Below the pieces are notes generated by a model. The model was not told the origin of the DNA. It saw nothing but the letters and a program-made list of their open reading frames with translations, and made no database searches. The position numbers and the translations under genes are program-made. Positions 23,746 through 36,248 of a stretch of DNA of 64,000 bases are shown piece after piece. Source of the DNA: Orbilia blumenaviensis (taxonomy: Eukaryota; Ascomycota; Orbiliomycetes; Orbiliales; Orbiliaceae); the NCBI GenBank assembly GCA_036872755.1, contig JAVHNS010000001.1, positions 806,001-870,000 on the forward strand. The letters run 5' to 3'. How positions within the stretch are numbered: the stretch's first letter is position 1; the number at the start of each line of letters is the position of its first letter.

Positions 23746-26205
23746 CTAGTGATGGAACAATCTTGTGCTCTGCTCCACGAACACAATTCCACACTGTTCA
23801 GCTGCATCCTGGACGACCTTGTCGTTGACAGACCCTCCGGGGGCAGCAAGGTACTTGACACCCGATCTCGCGGCTCTGTACACGTTGTCTGAAAATGGGA
23901 ACTGCGATGCTGTCAGTATATGAATCTAGAAAAGGGTACACAAAATGAGGACTGTGTAGAACTTACGAATGCATCGCTCGAGCAAGCAACGCCTTCTAGC
24001 TGCGCCATCCATTCTTTTCTCTCCTCCTTAGTAAAAGCCTCAGGAACCTCTTCAAATACACCTTCAAATGCAACTTTCTCCGGTCCATCCTCGGGGATCT
24101 GACCAGTGACCAACAGATCAATAGCATTGCTCTTCTCCGGCCTCTTCGTGCTCTTCTTCCACTTCAACGCCAAAACTCGAGGATGTTGTCTCATCCACCA
24201 ATTATCGGTCTTATCGCCAGCCAGACGAGTGCAGTGAATACGGCTCTGTTGGCCAGCGCCGAGACCGACGACCATACCGTTCTTGGCATAGCATACGGAG
24301 TTTGATTGGGTGTATTTGAGGGTGATGGTGGCAACGGTAAGATCGGTGAGGGCAGATTCAGAGAGTGGTTCGGCGTTTGGAGTGTGAATGTTGGAGAAAG
24401 TACGGGAGGTGATCTTGACATCGTTACGTTGTTGGGAAAGGGTGACTCCGTAGACGGTTCGGACTTCAGCGGCGCCAGGCTATGCAAATTGTTAGCTAGA
24501 CCAAACTGTATTTAGGGGGGAGAAGTATAATTTCGTACAGTGTAGGACTCATCAATCTCCAAGATGGTGTATTTCCCACCCTTCTTGGCCTTCAAGATCG
24601 CGAGGGCCTCGGGTGTGTACCCAGGAGCAATGATACCATCGCTCACTTCCCTGTTGATGATCTTAGCGGTTGGAAGGTCGACTTCGTCACTGATAGCGAT
24701 CCAGTCTCCGAAGCTGCTCATTCGGTCTGCACCCCTAGCTCGGGCATATGCAGTCGCAATCTTGCTCTCATCGATGCCGACAATGTCGTCGACGAAGTAG
24801 ACCTTCTTTTCGACGTCGCTTAGAGGAACACCGACAGCTGCACCGGCTGGAGAGACATGCTTGAACGAAGCAGCAGCTGGGAGTCCCAAGCTCTGTTTAA
24901 GCTCTTTAACGAGCGGCCAGGCGTTCAAGGCGTCAAGGAGGTTGATATAACCTGGCGCACCGGCAAGAACTTTGAATGGGAGGTTTCCAAGCGGGGTATA
25001 AGCCTGAGCAGGCTTCTGGTGTGGATTTGCGCCATAACGAAGGGTAAGCTGCTGAACACCGTTACCAGCGTACTTCTTCCTGAAGAACTCGGAGATAGCG
25101 GCATCATAGTCGGCGGTATGCTCAAACGCCTTGAGGGCATACTGCTTGCGACTGGATTCCTGAACACCGCCCTGTGAATGAAGCTCTTCAAGGAAAGCAG
25201 GGTAGTCCCTCGGATCGGAGAGGATGGTAACTCGAGAGTGGTTCTTGGCAGCGGCACGGATAAGGGTGACACCGCCAATATCGATTTCCTCGACGGCTTC
25301 CTCAATGGTAACGTTGATCTTGTTGATGGTCTCTTTGAAAGGGTAGAGGTTGCAGACTACGAAGTCAACCTTATCGATACCCTGCTCCTGGAGGTCTCGG
25401 TCGTCGGATTCGAGGTCTCGAGCGAGGATTCCGGCGTGAACGGTGGGATGGAGGGTCTTGACACGGCCACCAAGCATTTCGGGGGCGTGGGTGATGGCAG
25501 AGACATCCCTACGTATAGCACGGTTAGCCCTAGATGACCTCTTTAACACAGCCAAAAAATATATATAGGTATTTATAGAAGGAAAGAAGAAGAAAAAGAA
25601 CCCAAGGAGAAGTAGAAAATTTGGTATCTTACTCGACATCAAAGCCGGCCTCACGAATCATTCGGGCCGTGCCGCCGCTGGCGAGCAGACGGATGCCATT
25701 GTCCCTAAGGCCTTTGGTGAGGTCGAGGAGACCGGTTTTGTCGTAAACCGAAAGGATTGCTACCAACCGATATACCGCATTTACAACATTAGCATCGCCA
25801 ACAAAAAAAAAAAAAAATCAGTGGCTGTTATTTGGTGCTACAGTTTTACAAACTTATTTCTCTCGCAAGATATATCAAATAAACGAAGCAATGAAGGAAG
25901 GAAAAGTGAAGAAAAGACAGGGAGAAAAAAAAAAACAAAACAAAAAAGGTCCGGAAGGCTAGAGGAAGAATGGGATATCCAGTTGGAGTAATATATGCTC
26001 CTTCCGTTATAAGCAGTGGAATGCAGCGAGTCGGCGTTGATGTCATATGGAGGGGCAGAGGAATGAGTTTTAATGCCATGGTGGGGCAGCAGCACCCAAA
26101 TCATCAAAAGAGGGGCATCTCCAGGAGGGGGAAGAAGCAGTCAGGAACATGGAAAAGAAAGGGAGACGAACCGGTTCTTGGTCTTTGTTCTGCTTCGCCG
26201 TCCAT
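23746..26205 (-). CDS. ADE17: Bifunctional AICAR transformylase / IMP cyclohydrolase (purine biosynthesis)
   Basis: Five exons, 26205-26172, 25759-25633, 25508-24539, 24479-23967 and 23901-23746, encode 599 residues, close to the family norm of about 590. Introns: 25760-26171 (412 nt), 25509-25632, 24480-24538, 23902-23966; phases all agree. The N-terminal IMP cyclohydrolase (MGS-like fold) shows [28 protein letters not shown], and [19 protein letters not shown]. The C-terminal transformylase shows [23 protein letters not shown] (catalytic Lys-His), GDWIAISD and the end STRLFHH. It catalyses the last two steps to IMP in the cytosol, using 10-formyl-tetrahydrofolate. The first exon (11 codons, start CCAAAAATGGAC) and its weak GTTCGT donor are the least certain part; from exon 2 onward the model is secure. 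Fungal orthologues are ADE16/ADE17 in yeast. Confidence 0.92.
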
Positions 26206-28258
26206 TTTTGGTAGTAGTTCGAATGAAATCAAGCAATTGAAGCTTCCCTCTCGATCACGATCAGTCTGATTCTGTTGTAAGTTTTGGCAGGCGGGCAAGC
26301 GGGCGTAAGGCTTTTTTGGGTTGTAAACGGTATCAGGGAGGTTTGCAGTGGACTCGAAATTTTTAAACTCCAAAGCCTTAAAGGTTAAAAAGTAAAGGTC
26401 GAGTCGGCCTGGGTGAAAGGAATGAAAAAACTTCTTCAAAAATTCGAAAACTCGAAATGTAAAAAAAAAAATTTAAAAAAAAAAATTAAAAAAAAATGTT
26501 CGGGTGGCCTGCCTGCTTGCCTTGACTGACCTGGGCCGAACTGTAGAACCTACTGGCCAGCCTTACCTATTTTTTTCCCTCTTCCTTGCAACAGAGAGCT
26601 CGAGAGGGCCAATGCATTGCGGCAGGATGAATTCCGGCTGTTAACTTGTGCGACCCCTCCGCCCAGCATTCTACGTAATGCGCACCCAGCATTGGGTTCG
26701 ATTGTCAACGGCCGTGGGCCCTAACTAACGTTATTAATTTACCTAGGACTAGGTACCTGTTAGTAGGTACTTGGCTCCGGGAAGATGTTCAAAGAGCCGC
26801 TCCGGCCAGCACTGCAGTCTCGACACTAGACTAGGTATCGCTCCGGTACCGGGGCCAGGGCAATGATAGAATGCAACACTTGATAACACCGCAACACAGG
26901 ACCAATGCATTAAAATGCCTTTGCGGTTTCATATATTATATTCGTGACGCAAACTGGCCTCTATGAAGTAGCCCAGACCAATGCAAGGCAATGCAACTAG
27001 ACTGTTGAAATCAAACCCCGAGCTCTGTAACCCGAAATCCCGATTCTGGGGCTGCAGGTCCGCCGTCTGAATATATGTTCGGCCATGTTGATTACCGAAG
27101 TGTATAGAACTTTAAATTTACTCACCAGTTGCTCGAGGTCTAACATGTCTGAGTATAAGCCACTTCGTGGATATCGGTTTACGAGACCAGTGTACTCCTT
27201 AGTTTAAATACATAGTTATTTACGAGGCTAATTATATATATAATTTTAAATCTTTATACATAAACCCCCTCAAAAGGATACTTACTTGGTTGTACACCTA
27301 GCTATTATGATCATAGGCCATGAGCTCAAAATAGCAAAATCAAAGCTCAAATCCCACAATCTTACTATTTGGACGTTACTTCAGAACCATAAGATAATAT
27401 CAGTCGGACGCCACCTGAAATTTATAAGATGTTATATTAAGTTGAATATTATGCAACGTCAAAAATACTAAATGTATACGTAAACGCTCCTATCTCTCAA
27501 GCATTCAGGGTTCAGTTACTTGGTATACCCTAGGCCCGTTTTAAATTTTAGGAAACAGACAAGCTCGCAATAACTACGATGCGAGAAATTCTCTAGATGT
27601 TAATATAGTATCAGTGCAGTGTCGTAGCTCAGACCAAGTTACAACAATATCAATACTTAGTCTAACGAAGCGTCGTATACTACAAGACTAATCAATGCTA
27701 ATGTCGTAGCAATACAATATCGATATAGTATTAGAACTAGAATGCTATTATAACTGAATTAGAACAGTATTCCGAAAGTGTATTGTACTCGCACAGTACT
27801 TAAGTAGCTGAGTATACCGGTGATCGCAATAAACGGATATCCGGATATAGCAATGCTGTACCTTTGCCTTTAGCGCCGTTACTGAAGGCAAATACGATAA
27901 TTTTGTATTCAAATACTGTCAATATGAATTTTGTGATAAACAGATTATAGAAGAGCTAATATCACGATTGGTGGCACAGTGCATGATCAAACGTATTAGC
28001 ACTTCAAATCAGTTCTGAGTTACAGATAATGCCAGCTGTTTTCAATATGTTGTTTACCATGTTCGATCTCGGACTACAGGGCGCCCAATTAAAAATGCGC
28101 ACACACCGCGACATATATGTATATGCATCTGTATTCATTCAGTGGATCAGGATATATAGATCTAGCTAGTCACCTAGGTGTATTGGTATACTTGCTCGAC
28201 CCATTCTTACTAAAATTCAATTAGAAAAGAAGAAAAGCTTGGCGTTCTAGATTCAAGA
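26206..28258. other. Divergent AT-rich intergenic region
   Basis: 5' flanks of the purine gene and the orphan secreted-protein gene. Contains A-runs with T interruptions at about 26461-26496, TAGGTACCT/TAGTAGGTACT motifs at 26744-26770, and a very AT-rich stretch 27.1-28.2 kb with short degenerate direct similarities (ATAGTATCAGTGCAGTG near 27605 and ATAGTATTAGAACTAG near 27726) that could be decayed repeat DNA. No supported gene. Confidence 0.5.
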
Positions 28259-29935
28259 ATGACCCTATACTATCCCTACATGCTGCGCCCCCTGGTCTCG
28301 AAAGTTGAGGTGCACACAAAATCGAATTCATTTCTCTTTCTTGTTCTATTTCTCCCAACCATCTTCTCAGGCGCTACATCGACACTATCGCCGCCTCTAC
28401 ATACAGGTGATATACCAAGGGTACTAGCGACCCTGAAAGGGGGAACTTCGTCCAATCTTCGATCATCTGCACACCGAGGTTTCATTACCTCCACACGAAG
28501 TCATATTAAATATACCAATTCGCACTACACCAGCAAAATACCCGCAGTTTCTACTATAAATCCAACTATTACTACTAAAAATACAGTTATTAGTCATTCC
28601 TCAACGCTCGTAGCTAGTGGAGATCCTAAATCAACGACAAATTTGGCCGTTAGCACCTCCGCAATATTAGAGAGTGTAACTCGTTCCTCTTTCCATATTG
28701 GTCGCGACAGCACGGAAACCTCCTATGCTGTTCCTGCCACCTCTCTTAACAGATTTAAACGAGTCCTCTCACCAAACTTTTTCTACGCCAATGGAGGGAT
28801 GCGAGTCACCTGTCGTAGAGCGGCGCCGATTTATAGGGAAATTATTTTACCAATCCTCTTGGGAATGCACCTGCCGGATTTATCCGGGGTTGACCCGGAC
28901 TTTTGGAATAAAGAGATACGTATGCTTGCGAAGATGCGGCAGAATGCGGCAGAGCGTGCGGACGGCGATAGTCGTGTGGAAAGAATAATCATCTCGAGAA
29001 TCCGACGGGCGCGATTGGACTATAACACGGGCTGTAGTTCGTGCGTTTGTGACCCTTATACAGGTAAATTGATTCCGAAGCCACGGGATATTCGGCGCAG
29101 CCGTGACTTTTGCCGTACCGAAAACCATGCAATGGTTTGTGCTACTTTATATGGTAAGCCACAATATTTCCACCACCAGCAGCTATAGTGTAGACGCATA
29201 GATATGTACACATTCATATGCGTATGTATACCTCGATATCATCAATCGTTAGATCTGCTGATTTGTCGGAGTCGGTAGCTGACACAGCCTTAATTTATTT
29301 TCTCTTATCTTGTGCTCACATGCAGCCGGTCAAAATTAGGTTGCTATTGCCTTGCCCAACTACTCGATTCGATCCCAGAACCTGACAGTACACACACCCT
29401 CGCCGAATACCAAGCTGCGATCAATCAAATACCAAGGACAGTTCGTGGTGACCCAGCGAATGCGAACTGGATGTGGACAGTTCCTCCTCACCTCGCAACC
29501 CACCCTGGGCACCGTCTATGGTTTACGCAGGATATTGATGCGCCCCCTATAAATGAAGATAACTATCCCGGGCGATCGCTACGCGACGGTTTATATGATA
29601 TTTTGGAGGTGGCCGATCAAATGCCGAATACTGATCCATATTTTTATGTTTTGGGTTCTCCGCGCACCCGCAAGGGCGATTTTGAGGGGGACCCCGATAG
29701 TTATCTCTATGGGCCGGATGAATATGACGAACATGGCAATCTTGTTGGGCTTGGGAAACTTATTTGGGCGCATACATGGGGGCCAGGGGCTGGAAATAGG
29801 GGGAAGGGTAACGGGAGGCCGTTTTGGGAGGACCATGGCGGTGGAGCTGGAGGTGGAGATGGTAATGGAGGGTCTAGTCCTGGCGGTGTCCATAAAAGAG
29901 AGCCTACACTGCAAGTGGAGACTGGTGGCGATTAA
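28259..29935 (+). CDS. Orphan secreted Cys-containing protein
   Basis: Two exons, 28259-29153 and 29340-29935, encode 496 residues across a 186-nt intron (donor GTAAGC, acceptor AATTAG, phase 1); the nearer CAG acceptor leads at once to a stop. The N-terminus has a hydrophobic core SFLFLVLFLPTIFSGA (about residues 24-39), a secretion signal; a start at Met 8 is also possible. Residues 40-165 are Ser/Thr/Ile-rich, likely O-glycosylated, ending near LNRFKR, a Kex2-type dibasic site. A folded middle has CSSCVCDPYTG and CRTENHAMVC, joined by the splice to GCYCLAQ. The C-terminus is Gly-rich with a second dibasic site (HKRE). No known family is recognised. It lies in a gene-poor AT-rich stretch on both sides. 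Function unknown; an extracellular or effector-like role is only a guess. Confidence 0.7.
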
Positions 29936-31439
29936 ATAGTCAGACTAATGTTCAGCAGGATGGGAATTACCAAGCGAGGTGACCCATCCTTTGTTTGGTA
30001 GAGACTAAAAGTATCCCTAAGTAGCTATATGGGCATGCGCATGTATCAATTAACACGTGCGGCGAGATTTTAGGTTCACGTTCTAAAAGCCACTACGTTC
30101 ACAGGTGGGGCAAATCGGAGGACATATCATCTCTATCAGCGCGTCCTTCGAATGTTAACTTCGTAGAGGCCGGTCTAGACGTCTGCGAAAGCCGTCCTTA
30201 CATTACACTTGGAACTGACTGGCGTCTGGCCGAGGCTAGCTGGAATAGTGGGTCGGGCTGACGACCGGTTTTAGAAATGTGTTTGGGACTTTTGTACACG
30301 CATGTAGCACTTGGCTTTAATTAGCTCGGATCCTAGAATGCAAATCTAGAGCTAGATTCCTTACCCCGGTATATGTTCTGGATGGATCTCTAACATAGTC
30401 ATGACGTCAAGTTTTGTGTTACAAGATTGTAGATATCGTTTTGTAAAAAATACTCAGTTTCCTAGGGTTTGGTAATTATCAATTGATCAATTGGTATTTG
30501 CATAATCTTGAGATCTGAGCTCGGATACTACGAAGGTATACGGCTAAGCTTATATCATGCCTAGACTTTATAGATTGCTATGTCACGAACGACTCTTATG
30601 CGATATGAGTATAACTAGCTAGCTTGATCAGCCACGTCCCAGGCTGTGTTGACGAGATGTATGTATCAATTTTGAGCTATTTCCGATATCTGCAGATCCG
30701 ATATAGCTATATATAGTTATGGATCAAGGCTGATTAGTAATAGTATCATGTTTGTTGTTCAGGTGCATTACGTTGTAGCAAACTTAAGGCCCTAATATTC
30801 AGTGTTAATATTACGCGGACTTATGGCTTTGGAACGAGAATAGGTATATATAGCTATAAGAGATATGCAGGGGGGTCTGAATTGAGCACACCTGGTATAT
30901 AATCCAGGTGCTGTTGCGTATAGCATATAGGCAAAGGCTAAGACAAAGGTGTAGCACGGTCTGTGTAGCCTCGAAAAACAAAGATAAAAGGTGTTGCATG
31001 TTGCAATATTGGTGGGTTCTGTGTTGCCCCCGGCTTGGTTAAACTGAGGTGCCCGGGGCGGCGTCGGTGCCAAGACTCCCGCTTTGGCTGCCTGCTTCCG
31101 GGCCTCGTAATTGTACTCCCTAAATATAACGACTCCTCATCCTCATCCTCACCACCACCACCATCATCACCGCCTCCATCTACCTACCCACTTGTGAAGG
31201 AGCACAGCCCCTGGGGCCCCGTGGACTTCTCACTTGCTGTTAACTTCTGTACTTCAATTTTCTTGCTCTTTTTTTTCAGTCCACGCGTCCTTATCAGTTT
31301 CCATATCTACATTTGTAGCAAGCATCCATAATTCCCTCCCCCATTTTCTCACCCTTTTTTCTCCTCTACTTTCTACAAATCCTATTTTCTTTTCACAATC
31401 TCATAAGTCTGGCTCACGACAAATAAGGGCTTTCTCACC
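29936..31439. other. Intergenic; PAN1 promoter region
   Basis: No supported gene. The PAN1-proximal 300 bp are pyrimidine-rich on the plus strand with CTCATC/ACC microsatellite-like stretches at about 31133-31182, typical of a strong TATA-less fungal promoter. The rest (30.3-30.8 kb) is AT-rich with TATATA tracts. Confidence 0.5.
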
Positions 31440-34400
31440 ATGTATGGCAATCCAGGCCAGTACGGCCATCAGCCGAACCAACAGCAACAGTACGGTCAAG
31501 GTCAATATCAGCAGCAACAGCAACAGCAGCAACAGTATGGCGGTGGCCTCGGTGTCCCTGGTCAGCTGCCCCCCCAGCAGACGGGATATCAAGGTGGTTT
31601 CATGCCCCAACCTACAGGCTATGGAGGTCCACAGATGCCATTGAATGCGCAGTACACAGGTTTTGTACCTCAGCCGACAGGAGCCCCTGGTGCTCCAGGA
31701 GGGTTTGGCAACATCCCGCCGGTACCCCAAATGCCCAACCAATTTCAACAGCAGCAACATCAGTCCCAACTTTCGCCTCAAACGCCGACAGCGCCTACCC
31801 CTACTCCTGGTGCCTCGTCTTCTAAGAAGGCACAAGTTAAAATCCCGAATATCCGTTTAACATTCATCACTGCTGCCGACCAAGCCAAGTTTGAACAGCT
31901 GTTCAAAGCTGGTGTGCAAGATGGCCAGGCTCTCTCCGGAAACACTGCGAAAGAGATCCTTCTGCGTTCAGGCCTTCCAGGCTCGATCTTGGAGACTATA
32001 TGGGGCCTCTCCGATACTACGAAGTCCGGCCACCTCATGTTCCCCGAGTTCGCTGTCGCAATGTGGCTCTGCAACGTTGCAAGATCTGGCCAATCGCTCC
32101 CATCGACGCTACCGGAAAAGATTCTGAATGAGGTTTCTAGCATGGTTGATATTATCTCCTTTGCTGTTCCCGACACAGTCCCGGATGAGCCTCGGCGGAC
32201 CAATGTCCCCAAATTCTCAGCTTCGCCGGTACCAACTCCACCCCCCCAACCAGAGCGAAGTATCACAGTTTCACCACCAGCCCAACAGCAGCAGCATCAG
32301 TCAAATCTTGCAGCACTGAGCCAACTGCAAATTTCTTCGCAACCTACAGGCTTACCTCCCCAACCTTCCGGATTCCAACAAGGAGGGTTGGTCCCTTCGA
32401 TTAATCTTAACCCACAGATTACCGGTTACCAACAAACAGGTAGCATTGGCCGTGCAGCTGGAAGCAGTCTCCTAAATCCAAGCATCCCGTCCATACCCTC
32501 CCAATTCACAAGCAATCTCAACCCAGGAAATACACTATCCGCTCTACAGGCCCAGCCAACCGGCCGACCGGGTCAATGGGGATTCGTCAATGCTCCTGCT
32601 GGTGGTTTACCCGGTATTGAAGCTCTTGGGGCTCGTATGATGCCTAATGCTGGTGGACATCAGGGTGGTTTTACAACTACTGGCCTGACCGGCAATGCTA
32701 AGATTCCCTGGGCGATCACCAAGGACGAAAAATCGATTTATGATAACATTTTCAGCGCTTGGGATGGTCTCAAAAAGGGGTTCATCGCTGGGTCCCAGGC
32801 AATTGAAATTTTTAGCCAATCTGGCGTTGACCGAGGTGACCTGGAGAGAATCTGGACGTTATCCGACCCTGGAAACAAGGGACGTTTGGACCGTGATGAA
32901 TTCGCGGTTGCGATGCACTTGATTTATAGAAAGTTGCAGGGAAATGACATACCTACCAGGCTGCCTCCAGAGCTTATCCCGCCTTCCACCCGTGGTTTCA
33001 CGGACTCGGTCAATACAGTCAAGAACTACTTGAAGGCAGATGCAGAGATCAGGAGAACCACCGGGGCTAATCTACTGCCCCAAGCTACTGGCGTCAGCAT
33101 GATGAAGAATCGGTCGTTCAAGTCGGGTGGTGTGCAAGAGGTTAGAAAGGATGCGACCCTGTTCCGGAACAATGACGACGAAGTAGGATACCAAAGTAGC
33201 GCTCGTAGAAGGGTCGGTGGGGGCGGTAGGACGCCATCCCCTGCCCCACCAAGCGAGGAGCTTACTGTTGATCAGCTGAAAAAGAAGGTTCGGGAGAAGC
33301 AGATCTTGTTGGATGCCATCGATATCAAGGACGAAGACCAGAATGAAGAGGATGCTGTGCTTGATCGACGGGACAGACGCGACGCCGACGATTTGTATAG
33401 GAGGATTAGGAGGGTGCAGGAGGATATTGATGCGCACCCAAATGCTGGGCTTCGAAGCGCCGACGCTGGAGCGGAGAAGAGACAGCTGCAGAGACAATTG
33501 CAGAACTTGACCGACAGACTGCCTGATCTGGCGTCGAAGATTAGGAAGGCCGAGAGAGGCATTATGGACGCTAAGTTGGAGTTATTCAGGATGAAGGATG
33601 CGAAGGCTTTCCCAGATTCTTCGGCCCATATCATTGGTACTGGCCCCGGAGGGACGATTACTGAGTCAGATAGGTCGAAGGCGAGAGCTAGAGCTAGGAT
33701 GCAGGCTAGGATGGCGGAGTTGACGGGTAAGCCGGCACCTGTTGATGCTGGTAGCCGCGGCGAAGAGGAGGCTGCTCGGAGGTTGGCGGATGAGACGAAC
33801 CGAGCTCGGGATGAGAAAGAACGATTTGAGAGGATGATCAGGGATATTGAAGAGACGAGTGAGGAGTTGAAAACTTCGGTTGAGGATACCCTGCGCGGTG
33901 GAGATGGCGTTGAGAGCTCATCCTCGAATGAGCACGAGAAGAGACGGTGGGAGGAAGGTTTGGGAGTTGAAGAGGAGGTCAGGGACTTTATTTATGATCT
34001 TGAGAGGTCGAGCAAGAATCATAGGAGTAGCAGGCGGGATGTGGTGGAAGATAGACGCCCGACACCTAAGTATGCCATGGAAGACCGGGTTGCAAGAGAA
34101 GCAAGCCCCCCATCCAGGTCTGCGACTCCGAGAGCTTCGGACTATTCGAAAGGACCCTCTGCAGCAGTTGAGGATCGTGCGGCTAGGATCAAACGCCAGG
34201 CTGAGGAGAGGATGGCGGCGAAGATGGCAGAATTTGGAATTGCACGATCTTCTACACCGATGGAATCCAAGGCACAGCGACTTGAAAGGGAGAAGAAGGA
34301 AAGAGAGGAGAAGAGAAGGCAGGCCGATGAAGAGGCTGCGAAGCGGGAAGAGGAGAGGCAGAAGAAGCTTGCTGCGGATTTCGGACCACCAATTGTCGAG

Positions 34401-35649
34401 GCTAAGAAACCACCACCGCCGGCCCCACGAGCGAAGCCAGCACCGGCAAAGCCTGATAATGCCAGGTTAGCACAGGAGGAGGCACAACGAAGAGAACAGG
34501 AGGAGGAGGAGGCTGAGAGGCTAAGATTAGAGTATGTAACCTTTATCAAATCTCAGTGGATCTATATGCTGACTTTATATTAGGGAGGAAGAACGTCGTG
34601 AAGAAGAGGAAATTCTTAGGCAACAGCAGGAGGCTCGTGATCGTATCAAGGCCTTGGAGCAGCAAGGCCAGCAAGAAAAGATGAGGAAAGTTGAGGCTGC
34701 AAAGAAAAAGTCTGCGAACGATGAGCGGGCTAAGCGACTTGCTGCAATGAGGGCAGAACTTGAGAGAGCAGAGGCAGAAGAGAGGTGTGTAACATGGGTA
34801 TTGCTATTATAATTTTTAGCTATAATATACTGACATATTCAAAACAGACGACTGCGTGAACAGCAACAGCAGCCAGGCGAGGAGTCGTCTTCCTCTGACG
34901 ATGAAGGCCCTCAGCAAATCACTCCTACCAAGGAAAAACCAGAGGAAGCATGGAATGCACCAGCTCCAAAGGTTGCCTCGCCTCCGCCGCCGCCGCCAGC
35001 TGCACCTCCTGTTACCTCCCAAACAGAGACCGTGGCTGCTGCTGAAACTAATCCTTTCTTCCGCAAAATCGGGACTAATGGGTCTGCCTCTTCCTCCTCT
35101 GTCGCGTCTCCACAGCCACCTTCGTCTGAAATTTCTCACAATCCATTCCATAAATTCACTGCCCCGGCTCCTCCACCACCTAAGATCCCAAGATACGGAA
35201 CCAAGGATGACGACGACTGGTCTGTAGTTAGCGGTGACGATAATAACGATGGAGATGACGATGACGAAGAAGTCGGACGAAAGGGTGCCGCAGAGCTGGC
35301 AAGCCAGTTCTTTGGTGGTCTCGGGCTTCCAAGGGCATCACCCGCAACTGTGACATCCCCAACAAACCCACCAACTTTCTCTCCAACAGGACCACCGGCA
35401 CCACCGATTATGGGGATGCCACCACCGCCTCCACCACCACCACCAATGCCAATGGGATTTGGAGGCGCTCCTCCTCCGCCACCTGGTCCCCCTCCACCGC
35501 CCATGGGTGGTCCTCCAATGCCACCCATTGGTGGCGGAGGCGCGGACAGGAGCGGCTTGTTTGCGCAAATCCAGGCTGGCAAGGGTCTGAGGAAGACAGT
35601 GACAAAGGACAAGAGCGCTTCTTCTTCTGCTGGAAGAGTTTTGGATTAG
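31440..35649 (+). CDS. pan1: Actin cytoskeleton-regulatory complex protein Pan1 (endocytosis)
   Basis: Three exons, 31440-34531, 34584-34784 and 34848-35649, encode 1364 residues; introns 34532-34583 (GTATGT...TTAG, phase 2) and 34785-34847 (GTGTGT...ACAG, phase 2). Layout: Gln-rich N-terminus with QPTG repeats; EH domain 1 about 138-235 (KFEQLFKAG, GLSDTTKSGHLMFPEF); QPTG/QITG linker; EH domain 2 about 420-515 (IYDNIFSAWDG, LSDPGNKGRLDRDEF, a good EF-hand loop); coiled coil from about 605 (ELTVDQLKKKVREKQ); long Lys/Glu/Arg helix; Pro-rich segment; WH2-like end (SGLFAQIQAGKGLRK). Pan1 scaffolds early endocytic coats, binds NPF motifs through its EH domains and activates Arp2/3. Two WH2/Pro features at the C-terminus and overall length match filamentous fungal Pan1. 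Confidence 0.95.
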
Positions 35650-36248
35650 GTCTGTTTACCTTCAATTGATTTAGCTTTTCGTTGAGGGACCACTTGTTTT
35701 CGATTCTACTTTTGAATATTCTTGTTTACAGTTTATTTGAGCACGGCGAAGCTAGGGCTGGAAGGGGGAGAGTAGATAGCCGGAAGTATCTTTTAATCAT
35801 ATACATCGAATTTCCCCAAAAAGATGTGCGAGCTTCTCTATTGTAGTGTGTAACAGTTTTGAGTTTCACGTGCATGCATCATGGCTAGTCTGGGACCGAG
35901 AATACATCATGGCTAATGATCGATCCTAGATTCAGGTAATAGTTAAGGGGGTTTACGAACCTCTTGACGTCACTCGTTCATGTTGGCATAACGAGAAGCT
36001 TAAAATGTGATTGGGTTTATAACATTGATCTACGAATTTAACGAGTCATTCAAGGTATTTGATTATGTAAGCGTTGATGAACCCGTAAGAGAGCTATATA
36101 CCCGGCTCTAAATCAAGATCAGAGCTGGCTATCAAGCTATATATCTTGATCTGGAGCTCAAATATTTCATCTTTCAATACGATAAATTTATAAATGGATG
36201 TCTATAAATAATACCACACATCAACACGGATACAGGTAACAAAACATC
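35650..36248. other. Intergenic with TATA box for the NmrA-like gene
   Basis: PAN1 3' flank followed by AT-rich promoter DNA. TATAAATA at 36203-36210 stands 39 bp before the ATG of the next gene. Short inverted arms ATCAAGAT / ATCTTGAT flank about 36115-36150. Confidence 0.6.
36203..36210 (+). promoter_or_regulatory. TATA box of NmrA-like gene
   Basis: TATAAATA 39 bp upstream of the ATG at 36249, a close but workable spacing for a short leader. Inferred from motif only. Confidence 0.5.

Noticed and set aside
25846..26079. ATG frame (starting ACCATGGCA) as alternative first exon of the purine gene
   Set aside because: Would add a Phe/Leu-rich segment from a pyrimidine tract to the enzyme N-terminus; unlike the family, so treated as intron.
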